This document shows, piece after piece, positions 13,355-22,980 of a stretch of DNA of 64,000 nt. The number at the start of each line of letters is the position of its first letter. Positions within the stretch are counted from its first letter, which is position 1. The notes under the pieces were generated by a model. The model did no database searches. It was not told the DNA's origin and worked only from the letters and a program-made list of their open reading frames with translations. A program made the position numbers and the translations under genes. This DNA is from Omphalotus guepiniiformis (Eukaryota > Basidiomycota > Agaricomycetes > Agaricales > Omphalotaceae): positions 1 to 64,000 of the forward strand of contig JAQOOI010000072.1 of the NCBI GenBank assembly GCA_028554645.1, given 5' to 3'.

Positions 13355-13640
13355 GGACAGGTTCAACGCCCAGTTCATCTGCGGCAAGAGGAGCTGTTAC
13401 AGAGCGCCTTGCTTGCTTTCGAAAGCATCAATAAGTGCGGCTGTGAAGGCTGGGTGCCCGTGTGGGAATAACTGTAGATTTGTCGAGCGGCGCGGAAAGA
13501 GCCAGACACGGCAGTGCCTGGTATGATCATGAGGGCAAGGGTGAGGAATAATGGGACCGACACGTTCAGCTTTTACTATACACCGAATGAACAGCATAAT
13601 TCCCGCGATCGGCGCAACAATCGCTTTGACCGTGAAAAGA
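13355..13640. repeat. Dispersed repeat, copy A
   Basis: Begins near GGTTCAACGCC and includes CAGAGCGCCTTGC, GCGGCTGTGAAGGCTGG, GCGGAAAGAGCC and GGGACCGACAC in that order. Two further copies at 14424-14650 and 15804-16045 have the same blocks with indels. Read on the minus strand the repeat gives a conserved peptide with a KAxGVGP block, preceded by a hydrophobic APIAGIMLF segment. This weakly recalls a transmembrane part of NCS1-type permeases, so the repeat may be a captured gene piece; that is a guess. Confidence 0.75.
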
Positions 13641-14423
13641 TATTGACTGAGAGGTTTGAAATTTAGATTAGTGCTTTGAACCTTTGCTGTCACAAAATGT
13701 ACATCTGGTTAAGGCCGCGGTTAGAGGAGGTGATAACATGATTCCGCCTGGAGAGTCTTGGGTTTCGCAGTAGCTTCTTCGTTAACGCCTTCGTCTGGTG
13801 ACCCATCCCGCGTGCCGCCTGTCTCATTTGGAGACCTCCATGGTGTACCGTTCAAAGAGGGCGTCGCTAACACATCCCCTAGCGTGCCACCAAACGATAG
13901 ACCAGACAGACGACGAGGACGCGCATCGGAGGGTAAACGCGAGCGGGATGAGCTGGGTCGCTTGGTTTGTAGACGGTCAGCGGGGGGGTTTTGGGAGACA
14001 TCGTCGCACGTGTCGCCGGACCAAGCTGATAGTGGTCGAACGTATGCTCGCGTGTAGCGAGCTCCTGTCCACACATTTCCAGCGGATGCGTCTACATGGA
14101 GGGGTGAAGTTGGGGTTGTGGCCGTAGAGTCGGAAGGGGTACGAGGAAAGTGAGCGAACAAGCCAGTTGAAGGCAGCGTCTCGTCGCAATCTAAGTAGGG
14201 GTCGGTTGATCAGTCGGACGCGAAAAAAAGAGGTTCGTTCTTCTGAGAGATCCTAAAGGAGGCTTGATGGAATATTTCTAGTTGTGTAAGGAATTCAGGG
14301 CTCGGCCTGGAAATATAGAGGGATCCTAATGTTGCTTTAAATTAGGGGAATTTTGAGATAGACATACTCCTCATGAATCGATGCTTTGCGTCGCATGACT
14401 GAAGAGAGGGCCCTTGGTGGGGA
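13641..14423. other. Unrecognised sequence between repeat copies A and B
   Basis: An open frame on the minus strand (14161-13721) is rich in S, P, R and T and has no recognisable domain. The plus strand is open in parallel, so it may be compositional. No function is suggested. Confidence 0.35.
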
Positions 14424-14650
14424 AGGTTCAACGCCGAGTTGATCTGTGGCAAGAGGGACTGTCACAGAGCGCCTTGCTTGCTTTCGAAAACATCGATAGA
14501 TGCGGCTGTGAAGGCTGGGGTAACTGTAGGTCCGTCGAGGTACTGCACGGTGCGGAAAGAGCCGGACATGGCAGCGCCTAGTTTGATCATCAGCTTGAGA
14601 GCGACGCGAGGAACCATAGGACCGACACCTTTAGCTTTTACCAAATGAGG
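14424..14650. repeat. Dispersed repeat, copy B
   Basis: Same blocks as copy A in the same order and orientation, with a short gap after GAAGGCTGG where copies A and C have extra bases. It lies directly 3' of the tyrosine recombinase remnant (minus-strand sense), so copies B and C bracket that remnant. Confidence 0.75.
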
Positions 14651-14659
14651 AACTTTCTA

Positions 14660-15745
14660 CGCTGCTCGACTGGTTAGAGGGGTTACTTGGCACAAACAAA
14701 TCATGTGAGTCGCTGAAGCTCTCTCGCGAGGATCGCTCGAAAGGGACGCCAAGCTGAAGCCTGAAGCCAACCACGGAAGCGAAGGGAAGGGCCGGAGGCA
14801 CAGGAGGCTAGGCTCAGCCAGAGCGGCGGCCACGTGAAGACGGGCCGATAGACGGAGAACTCGATCGGCTGGGACCAGCTGGGACCTCAAGATAGTTTCG
14901 CTAAGCCGAAGTCGCAGTATCGAATATAGTGCCGAGTCAACACCCAAACCACTAAGCTGGATCTTCAGTGTAGAGATGAAGTGCGGGCGAGAAAGCGGAG
15001 TCTGCAGTTGGGGAGAGTTAGAGGGCAAGGGGGTGGATGGAAAAGAGGCGCTTGAGAGCGGAAACAGCGCATGTGGGGAGGTGTTGTACAGCAGCGATCA
15101 ATATAGCGACACCTTTGCAAAACGGGTCGGTCTTGGACTCGGGAAGAGCCAGACGAACGTGAGTCGGGTTCTCGAAGGAAGGAGTAAATCGTACGGAAGC
15201 GCGTGTAAGACGTAAGGCTGGGTCGAAATGTTCCTTACTTCCTAGAGTAAACTCTCCGCATCGAAGAAGACTTGACCAAGCAAGATTTATAGCAGCGTCA
15301 AAGGACGGCTTAGTTGACGTCCTGAAGGTTCCCTGAGGATTGAGAAAGCCGTTGCAGGATGTCATGAGTGATCGGGAGCGTGGCTTCTCGCCATAGTATC
15401 GCTTGATACCCCGGATGAGACGTCGTGCGGAGGCAGATTCGCAATCGTTGAAAGGCAGCCCGGCATCAACATGGAGGGACCGTACGCTGGGGATACCCTT
15501 CAATGGTCTTAGGTTGGAGTGTCCGATAACCGAGAGAGGCGACCCACTCGAGGATGGCGGGCGTTGTGGCAGGCAGGTACTGACCCGGCGTAACGAGAAG
15601 ATGGGGGCGAGTGCGGACAAAGTCGATATAGGAGCGCTGTCCAGTGGCATAGGTTTTCGAGTGCTGAATGTAAGGCTACGGAATGTAAAATGCGACGCGT
15701 GGAGGGTACTTGAGAACAGAACTGGAGGTAGCCACTGAGCTCTTC
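14660..15745 (-). pseudogene. Tyrosine recombinase (Crypton/DIRS-type), broken
   Basis: The minus strand carries the pattern of agaric phage-integrase-like recombinases. It runs from an N-terminal ATGQRSYIDF and WVASLG, through VRSLHVDAGLPF, RRLIRGIKRYYGEKPR and LLRCGEFTLGS (holding the first catalytic arginine), to THVRLALPESKTDPF, and ends in a degraded tail with PADRVLRLSARLH. The frame changes near 15500. The catalytic HxxR block that should follow SALYS (about 14920) is missing, so the protein cannot be active. Family members occur in Cryptons and in tyrosine-recombinase retroelements; no reverse transcriptase was seen here. Repeat copies C and B lie on its two sides. Confidence 0.65.
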
Positions 15746-15803
15746 ATTTGCCTCGCATGGCTGAAGAAAGGGTGAAAGAGAGCTCGGATCCCTTAGTGGG
15801 GAC

Positions 15804-16045
15804 GGGTTGAACGCCGAGTTGATCGGCGAGAGGGACCCGCCACAGAGCGCCTTGCAGATGCGGCTGTGAAGGCTGGGTTGCCCATGTGGGAAAAACCGTG
15901 GGTTTGTCGAGGTGCGGAAAGAGCCAGACACGACGGTGCCCATGGGCTGCGTCACCGGCTTGAGAGGAATAAGTGGACCGACACCTTTAGCGTTTACTAC
16001 ACACCGAATGAAGAACGTAATTCCTGCTATCCAGATACTAAATTA
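15804..16045. repeat. Dispersed repeat, copy C
   Basis: Shares the blocks of copies A and B: GAACGCCGAGTTGATC, CAGAGCGCCTTGC, GCGGCTGTGAAGGCTGG, GCGGAAAGAGCC, GGACCGACACC, and the ACACCGAATGAA tail shared with copy A. A deletion removes the stretch between CCTTGC and GCGGCTG. It lies on the 5' side of the recombinase remnant (minus-strand sense). Confidence 0.75.
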
Positions 16046-16125
16046 GGGTATGCTGTGTTGAATTTCAGCAACTAAACTCCTCCGGTCACTTCGTTCCCTG
16101 CACTCGTAACCTCGCCTCACTCGTC

Positions 16126-16520
16126 ATGCCAAAGGCGCGGTACTTCAAGAACGGAGTTGAATTCTGGGAGGTTGGTAAGTGGTTCTAGTAGTCATTGCCG
16201 TCCTTTGCATGGTAGCATCGCTCTTCTAATTACCGTGTCAAATTATCCTATCACCTACCCACCACAGAAAAAATTCTAGGTGATCGACGCAGCAGGCGGA
16301 AAAATAAACCCGTGAGTACTCCGCAACTACTAAATTTTGCTAGCGACCATTCCAACCGTCCTCTCACAGGAATATCTAATAAAAGTATTACTTCTTTGTT
16401 TCATCGTTAGGACTCCGCTCAACTGATACTACCACCAGTGGAAAGGCTACCCGGCATCTGATAACTCGTGAGCCTTGGTCTCTGAGGACAGGCAGCACAA
16501 TCTCATGGAAAGCAGATGGG
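16126..16520 (+). pseudogene. Chromodomain protein fragment
   Basis: Starts at ATG 16126 and runs to 16174. A GT-AG intron (16175-16267) joins in frame to 16268-16311, reading WEVEKILGDRRSRR, the first strand of a chromodomain. After another intron, pieces reading KYYFF and WKGYPASDN follow, the second half of the chromodomain fold. The frame does not connect them, and the expected SWEPW is broken by one missing base (about 16470). Chromodomains bind methylated histone tails and are also found at the end of Ty3/gypsy integrases, but an N-terminal start with MPKARYF suggests a small chromodomain protein. The fragment is not functional as read. Confidence 0.5.
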
Positions 16521-18106
16521 AGCCAGTCTCTGCCTTGAAATGTCCGGATTTGCTCCGAAAGTATTGGGGCAGAAAAGACCAGAAAATGGCGCAGGTCAGT
16601 TCAAGCGAGTTCACCCTCGCTTTGTCCGACTGAATCAATTCTTAAAACGGAAGAAGAAATCAACGTCTCCCCACCAACCTAGCAGCAGTAGCAGCAGTGG
16701 ACTTAAAATGCGTATCCCACCAAGAACAAGTGGTATCCATCAAGCAGAAGCTAGTATTCCGGCCAATGAATGCAGTGAGCCCAGCACCCAGGACCTACCA
16801 CAGCCCTCGTCTACGCCAACTCCACCGAAAACCGAAGCTACCGGACGCTACGCTAAAAGACCGTGTAGGGTCTTTGATTGCGTCTTGATACGCCCCCAGG
16901 TGAGATCAAGATTCGATCAAGATCCTCGCTCGGACTCACCTACGGTCTGACCCTCACCCAGCAATCGAAACCCCTCGGATCGCCATCGATTGCCCAAAAT
17001 TCAGCGACTCGGTTCAATCCCATCAGAAGTAACGCGCGGAAGCGAAGGGGTCGAACTGCCACCGCGTCTTCCACCCACTTCCCAGCTTCTTTAGCGCAGG
17101 CCATCAACGCCTCTAGCGGGGCTCTCTAATAATCTTTCCCGAGCACCAAACCGTTCAATCGTTACCTTATGATTACGAGGTTGACTTCGGTAGCGCAAGC
17201 AAAAATAGCGAATTATTGGCGTAAAATACGCTCATCTATACGCAGTCTATTTAACAGCTTAGGTTTCCTGCCGATATCAAAACAAACCTCATGTTTCGAA
17301 AGCACATAAATACTCATGATATTGTGGTTAAACAGCGCATACAGAAAAAATCAAGAACAGATTAAACCCTAAGGGACCGCGAAGGGAGTACGGGGGGTCG
17401 TTTCAGTACGTTAAACGCGTTTTGAATGGAATATTGCGCCAGCTGCCGTTCCCATTCTTCTCCTCGAGTAGGTAAATGTTGCCGCGTCGCCAAGGGGTGG
17501 GTTTCATACCGTGCCAGGCGTCCATCAGCTTCCAAAAGTCTTTCAAGGCACCGTAGCGGTCAGCCACAAGCCCAACGTTTTCACAAAATACCAAAGATTC
17601 CCTCTATGAACGCCGCACCGCAAGTAAAAGAATGGTAGGAGGCAAGCGCGCGGAACAAAGCGTTGCACATCCTGTTTCTGAAATCCCAAACCAAACCATC
17701 CCTCTTGAACCAGTTTGTAAACTTCTTCTCTTGTTCATGGCAAACAAAGAATTATCCTCGGTCGTCCGCAACCCGTTGCCTCTTCATCCCTCGCGACGCT
17801 TTACGTTGAGCGGCCTCATGCTTCGCAGCTCGACAGAAACTTTGGACCCGGGGCTTTTGGAAATTTCTGTTGAAAGCAAACCATCAGCGGTATTCGGAGA
17901 AATATGTATTGCCGTAGACGCACTGTTGGCCAGCTTGCGAGTAAGTGGTACTTCTGGAAGCATGATAGTAGAACCAGCAGGAGAGGAAGACAGGGTACTG
18001 GATGACATGGATGCGGAAAGTGGCCTTTCCCAAGCTACGCTTCGCTGCTTGCGAAGGGCGCCTGGACTGGAAGTAGATGAAGCTGTATAAAGTCCAGGGG
18101 AGTAAG
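16521..18106. other. Unrecognised sequence
   Basis: Open frames on the plus strand at 16516-16950 (S, P and K rich) and 17632-18090 have no known domain. Their coding potential is doubtful because both strands are open in parts. Part of 17784-18008 on the minus strand may continue the serine-rich tail of the fragment at 18107-18449. Confidence 0.35.
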
Positions 18107-18449
18107 TCAGAATGGGAGAGCTATTGAGGTCGTCGCTATAGGACGCACGTTGTCGGCTATGCGGCGACGATATTCAGCCTCGGCCTCGTATCCACCCTCG
18201 GAGCTAGATTCGCCGGCCTGAAGGGCGGACCTGAGCTCACCAGGATGAAAACCATAGAATTCACGCAGATGGTCACCGTCGCCAATCTGCGAGTCTCTCT
18301 GCGTATTCACGGTCGGTATCGTAATCAGGTTCCTTGAGTCGCTCCTCGAAAAATGCAGCGATGTTATTGGTGACCCGTTGCAATTCCTTGTCGCATTCAG
18401 CCTTGGCAGCCTTGAGCCTACGAGTTACGTGGCGCCTGACAAAGGGCAT
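18107..18449 (-). pseudogene. Fragment of a basidiomycete coiled-coil protein
   Basis: Starts with ATG at 18449 reading MPFVRRHVTRRLKAA and a helical charged stretch (AECDKELQRVTN, FFEERLKEPDYD), then loses the frame near 18290. It resumes as a segment with SSEGGYEAEAEYRRR ending at 18107. I recall a conserved basidiomycete protein of unknown function starting this way, with a serine-rich tail. This copy looks truncated: the break is not bridged by an obvious intron and no C-terminal domain follows. Confidence 0.45.
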
Positions 18450-19619
18450 GGAAACGGTGTTAGAACCGGAACCATGGGTGCCCTGGGTAGATGGGGGAGA
18501 GAGTACGGAATCGGGGGAAAACGCTAGAGGACTGGGAGGCTCGCTGAGCCCTCGACTCTGGCAGGAAAGAAAGCCTCGAGGAATCAATGGCGAGAAGCTA
18601 GAGAATACGAGGTCGCAAAAGCGGAGTTCCGGCAAAAGTGGAGATGGGAGATGAAGGGAGGGAGAGACGAGGGCAGATAGCTGAGGAATTTGCAGGGGGC
18701 TAGCGCGAACCTTGTTTGAGGCCGTACCTGCGAAGAGACAGACGATTCATTTCAACCCTGTATTATTGAATGTCGACTAGTTCTTCCTTTGGCAATCCCC
18801 ATTCTTCGCCCCAGGACAGAGGTCTCCCACCGCTCAAAGCAGCTCACGAGCGTTCCCTATCTAGGCCTTCGTCGCCCCAAGTCCTGTAGCTTCATTTGAC
18901 GATCCAGGTAGACGCATCGTCTCTTCATCGTTTTCTACAGACATTCGGCCTCTTCTTGGTGGTCTGACGACGCTCTAGTCACCGTACGGAACCAGATATC
19001 AACGCTGAAACTTACCATTAGGCGTCAAAAAGCATAAGTCCACGAACTCAAGAACATTATCCTTCGCGGTCCACGTCCAGATTCCGACCTATCCAAACCA
19101 GTAATTGCACCAATCACGTCTACCCCCACCAAAATGTCCAAGAGATCCAGCTTTGAAGTTCTTCAAAGTATCGCTGGTCCAGGTTCGAATTTGCCCCTTC
19201 CCCGACGCGAAACGAAGGGTATAGATGAGAGCGGAATAAAAGAAGGTATTGCATTCGCTTATACGTCAGGAATCCCGGTTGCAGCGGTAGGTTGGTCGCA
19301 GTTGGCGGCGGATACCGTTTTGCTTCTCAACCAACACAGTCTTATGGATCTTCTTGACCCTCCAGGGAACGCGAAAGCCCTCACCGATGCGGGCGTAGTC
19401 CCGCTATTACGGTCCACATGCTCCGCAGCCAAGTTATCGCCGCCTGCTCCTGATACCTCACCCTCATCCCTCTAACTCTCGCCCTCACTTAGTTGCTGCT
19501 GACTATCTCTCACACCCGGAGGGGCGACTAAGGTTCTAGCAGGCCTTCAAACTGGCGTTGTCAGCGCAAGCAATGCGTTGGAGAACGCTAAAGCTCAGCT
19601 GTTCAAGCAACAGAGAAAG
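18450..19619. other. Unrecognised, probably decayed sequence
   Basis: An open frame at 19134-19475 (plus) has no recognised domain, and the opposite strand is also partly open. No splice-linked gene could be assembled. Confidence 0.35.
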
Positions 19620-19960
19620 GGCGCGTACCTTCGTGCGGAAAGTGATTGCTGTACCCAGCTTGCCCGCGCGACCGGTACGACCTGGAAGTGAAGGTCAAAC
19701 GAAGGTCACGAACTGATGATCAACAGCGCGTACCGATAGGATGCTACGATGCACACAGGCTTCAACCGTGCGAGACTGACGTCCTGCGCATCGATACCAC
19801 GTCCAGCCAAATCAGTGGCAACAAGGATGTCGGCACGACCGTCGCGAAGAGGCTGCAATGCGGCTTCTCGCTGTACCTGATTCTTGCCAGAGGGCAACTT
19901 CGCAGCGCTCCGCTGAAGAAAAGGGAGAAAACGAGGGACAGAGACAAGAGGTGGGCGCAC
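19620..19960 (-). pseudogene. DEAD-box RNA helicase C-terminal fragment (PRP28-like)
   Basis: On the minus strand the sequence reads [13 protein letters not shown], then [15 protein letters not shown] (motif V region), then DVSL. After a gap with internal deletion comes TVEACVHR and, across a possible intron, GRTGRAGKLGTAI (motif VI). These are the hallmark helicase C-domain motifs, and the [12 protein letters not shown] lead suggests the spliceosomal helicase Prp28. The block that normally lies between DVSL and the VHR motif is shortened, and upstream helicase motifs I to III are absent. It is therefore a fragment, not a gene. Confidence 0.6.
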
Positions 19961-20019
19961 ATTGGCTCGTCTTGATGTCGACCGTTCATCCGTAATTCCA
20001 CCGTAAGTCGCTACTAGAC

Positions 20020-20115
20020 CTTTCGTCCCTTGGTACCCTCATCGTGCTGCTTGATGACGACAACCTTCTTTCCGGCTTGACGTCCTTGAAGAACGATAGC
20101 GACCTGATCGAGAAT
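20020..20115 (-). pseudogene. Ribosomal protein eL27 fragment
   Basis: About 30 codons on the minus strand read QVAIVLQGRQAGKKVVV followed by [12 protein letters not shown]. This is the highly conserved KOW-type core near the N-terminus of large-subunit protein eL27. The start and the rest of the protein (about 100 residues) are missing; a stop follows within a few codons. It lies just upstream of the helicase fragment on the same strand, and the two are unrelated in function, which suggests a patchwork of captured or duplicated gene pieces. Confidence 0.6.
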
Positions 20116-20125
20116 CCTAGCCTCA

Positions 20126-20933
20126 GATACCGTTGAACTTCAGCATACTACCCACATATTGACCTTTCCCAGCTTGTAAACTGATAGAGCATTAATCCAG
20201 AGGGTTCAATACCCGGTTATATTGTCGTACCTTTGAGCACGTTGCTTGAGGAGTGGGTATAGAGGGTGCTCTATAGCGTTTCAGATTACTCCTTCCTCAG
20301 AATCTGAAACTTCAAGGAGACGAAGTCGTCAGGGGTGACTAGTGACTGCCGGCTCGGGAGATCACGTGAACAGTTCGGATACACAAGGATTCCGGAATTT
20401 CGATCAACATTCAACGTTCACACGCGTTCACGCTCAACACCTACCACCCATTCACTATTCAAAGCTCAAGGTCCACAGGTCGAGACGAAAAAACTTTTAC
20501 AGGTATATATAGGGGTGTGTTGCTCAAATAGGCCTTCCTTTCTCTCCAGCTGCGGCTGCGGGTTCTGCCCCAATAGGATCTAACGAAGCTGGGAGAACAG
20601 GAGGGCCTTCTCGTACGACCGCCACCCACCACACCCACGACGCCTGAAGCTGACGAGATTGTACCTTAGGCTTTTCCTCCAGCGCTTGGTCCGTGGTTTT
20701 TCCCTCCCCAGCCGCCGGGTTGGGCCAGCCTCCGCGCAAACGATCACAGCAGCCCTTCTGCTTGGGAAGCAGATTCGGCCCCTACAGGATCTAACAAAGT
20801 AGAGGCGGCTGCTGCGACTGTTTGCGCTTTGGCTACCTGGCCCTGGACTTCCTGCTTTCGGGCGTTAAAACACTGCTCTAACCCCCCTTGATTTCACCAG
20901 CACCCAGCCCTTCAGAACGCAAAGCAAAAGCCG
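20126..20933. other. Non-coding, upstream of the dioxygenase gene
   Basis: No gene is recognised. It presumably holds the promoter of the TET/JBP gene. Confidence 0.4.
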
Positions 20934-22603
20934 ATGTACTTCCTTCGCTCTCACGCGGTGAGTACCCTTGTGATTCTCCTGCTGTTCTATCCCAATGTAA
21001 CCCGTACCAATGGCCAGAAAGGGCGTCAGGCTGCCGCCCCTCCCGAGGCATTGACGCCCGTATTACCCCTGTTCCAACCCTTCGACTTCGCTGCGCTGGT
21101 AGAAGAGGCCACCTCCCAGGTAGAATCGGCCATCGACGATGATACCATTCCCGCCTTTACCCCGCCTGATAACCCGTCCCCCCACAACGCGGAGGAAGCT
21201 TCAGCCCAGCCTCCTCCAGCTGGCTCCACCCCTTCTTCCGCCACCGTGGGCTCGAAACGGCACCTTTCCACCTCTGCGAATGTAAAGAACCGTAAACGCT
21301 GGGAAAAACGCTTGAAGAAGGGTGTGGAGACCCCACCCTCCATTGGTCCCTCCCCTCGCGTGATCCAGGAAGCTTTCGCTGCTGCAGAGGCCCCCATACC
21401 CCTACGCTTTGACTTGCAGGACCTTGACGCCGCTAAAGGTGCACACACCGGCAAAAAGGGCTCTCTTCTGGGCAGTGGGAAGGGCGCCAACATAGAATAC
21501 GACCTCCCTGAGCTTCTTGAGGCTGGCTTTCGGCACGTTGCGTGGAAGGGCGTGTGAGTTCACTCTTTGCTCTCTTTTGACCCCTGGTTGAACCCCCTGT
21601 GTTTAGAAAGCCGGCCCCGGTAGTCGACAGTTGCAACCGCCTGTGCATGTGCTTCGCTGGAAGGCCCAATCGCCAGGATTACCTCGACGACATGGCCGCT
21701 GTCTTTGCTTTATTCCAGCGAGAAGGTGAGGCTGCTTCTCTGGGTTCTGTTGCGAACGAGCCACACAAACGAGGGAATTTTCCGGCCTATAACTGCGGCG
21801 TCACAATGGGAATGGGCACCCCTTATCCTGTGGCTTTGAACAACGGGGAGTTGAACCCTATGTTTGACCGGCTAAGGGCGGATAGGGCGGTTCAAAGGCT
21901 GGCCAGTTATCAGAGTTGTGAGTGGCTTTTGAGTACAACCAATGTTCTTTAGCTAATGAGTTTGCAGCGGTTTTGAGGACTTGGGCCCCCCGAATCTATC
22001 AAGAGTATCAACGAACCTCCACTGCAACGTATGACGCTAGGCCGTCCTTGCCCCGCAACTTTGACAAGAGCATCTTCTCTGCCGCAGCTTTCAATCTTGG
22101 AGGTCGTGTTCGAACCTACCGACACCGCGACCACATGAATTGGGCGTTCGGCTGGTGTGCAATCACTGCATTAGGGCGTTTTGACCCGACGAAGAGCGCT
22201 CGAATGATTCTTTGGGAGTGGAAGCTTGTAGTTGATTTTCCAGCCGGATCTACCGTTCTAATTCCATCTGCCGTTATTACTCACTCTAACACCCGCTTGT
22301 GCCCAGGTCAGTGTTTTTGTTTTCGGTGTTTCTTGACCAACCTGTCTTTTAGGCGATCAACGCGCTTCGTTCACTCAATACACCGCTGGCGCCATCTTTC
22401 GCTGGGCAGAGAATGGCTGTATGACGGAAGACGCCTTGAAGAAACGCAACCCCAACCGTTGGAAGCAGCTACAAGCTGCAAAGGAGACGGCTCACTTGGA
22501 AAGGGTCAAGATGTTCTCTACCCTTGATGAACTCATCATCGAGATCCCACAGCTATCAGAAAGTAACTTGACTTCAAATTCTGCTAACCGTGCTAACACG
22601 TAA
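20934..22603 (+). CDS. TET/JBP-type 2-oxoglutarate/Fe(II) dioxygenase
   Basis: Exons 20934-21553, 21607-21917, 21968-22306 and 22353-22603 give an open frame of 506 residues. The C-terminal half matches the fungal TET/JBP family, which oxidises methyl groups on DNA bases. The iron-binding HxD is in YRHRDHMN (H363, D365), followed by GWCAITALGRFDP, the distal histidine in THSN (H416), and R427 in DQRASF as the likely 2-oxoglutarate contact. Numbering is for the four-exon model. The N-terminal half is basic and low-complexity (NRKRWEKRLKKG). A further intron, 20958-21017 (60 bp, no stop, phase 0), is probable. It would remove an apparent hydrophobic leader and give 486 residues. Fungal members are often linked to KDZ transposons; none was seen here. 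All three metal ligands are present. Confidence 0.75.
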
Positions 22604-22980
22604 ACTACTTGTAAAGGGTTGGTACTAAAGGATGGGTAGGGTAGGGTGGTTAAGGGGCTGAGCAAAATCTGTATCTACGAAGTGCTAATTAAAACTTGAA
22701 GTGGTTAAGCTGTTAAACCATGGAATGCTTGCCAAGTCCATTGAGAATCTCCCAGAGAATCCAATGAAATATCCTTGACTGAACTGGTTGACCAGCTTCT
22801 TGAGCTGACTTCATCACCTTCACCAGATGCAATCCAGGAATTCAAATTGCTGGGATGCAGGTTCGTAGCGACCTCTTTCCTTCAGATAGAAGGGCTTGCC
22901 GCAAAGGTGCATTGACCGGTCCTTCGCAATACTCAGGATCATGGTCAGCACACACCGCAATCTAAAAAATGCGGTTTAAG
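22604..22980. other. Short gap between convergent loci
   Basis: Lies between the 3' end of the dioxygenase gene and the 3' end of the HECT-like-family pseudogene. Nothing further is recognised. Confidence 0.4.

Noticed and set aside
13721..14161. Serine/proline-rich frame in the repeat region
   Set aside because: Both strands are open; low complexity without conserved blocks.
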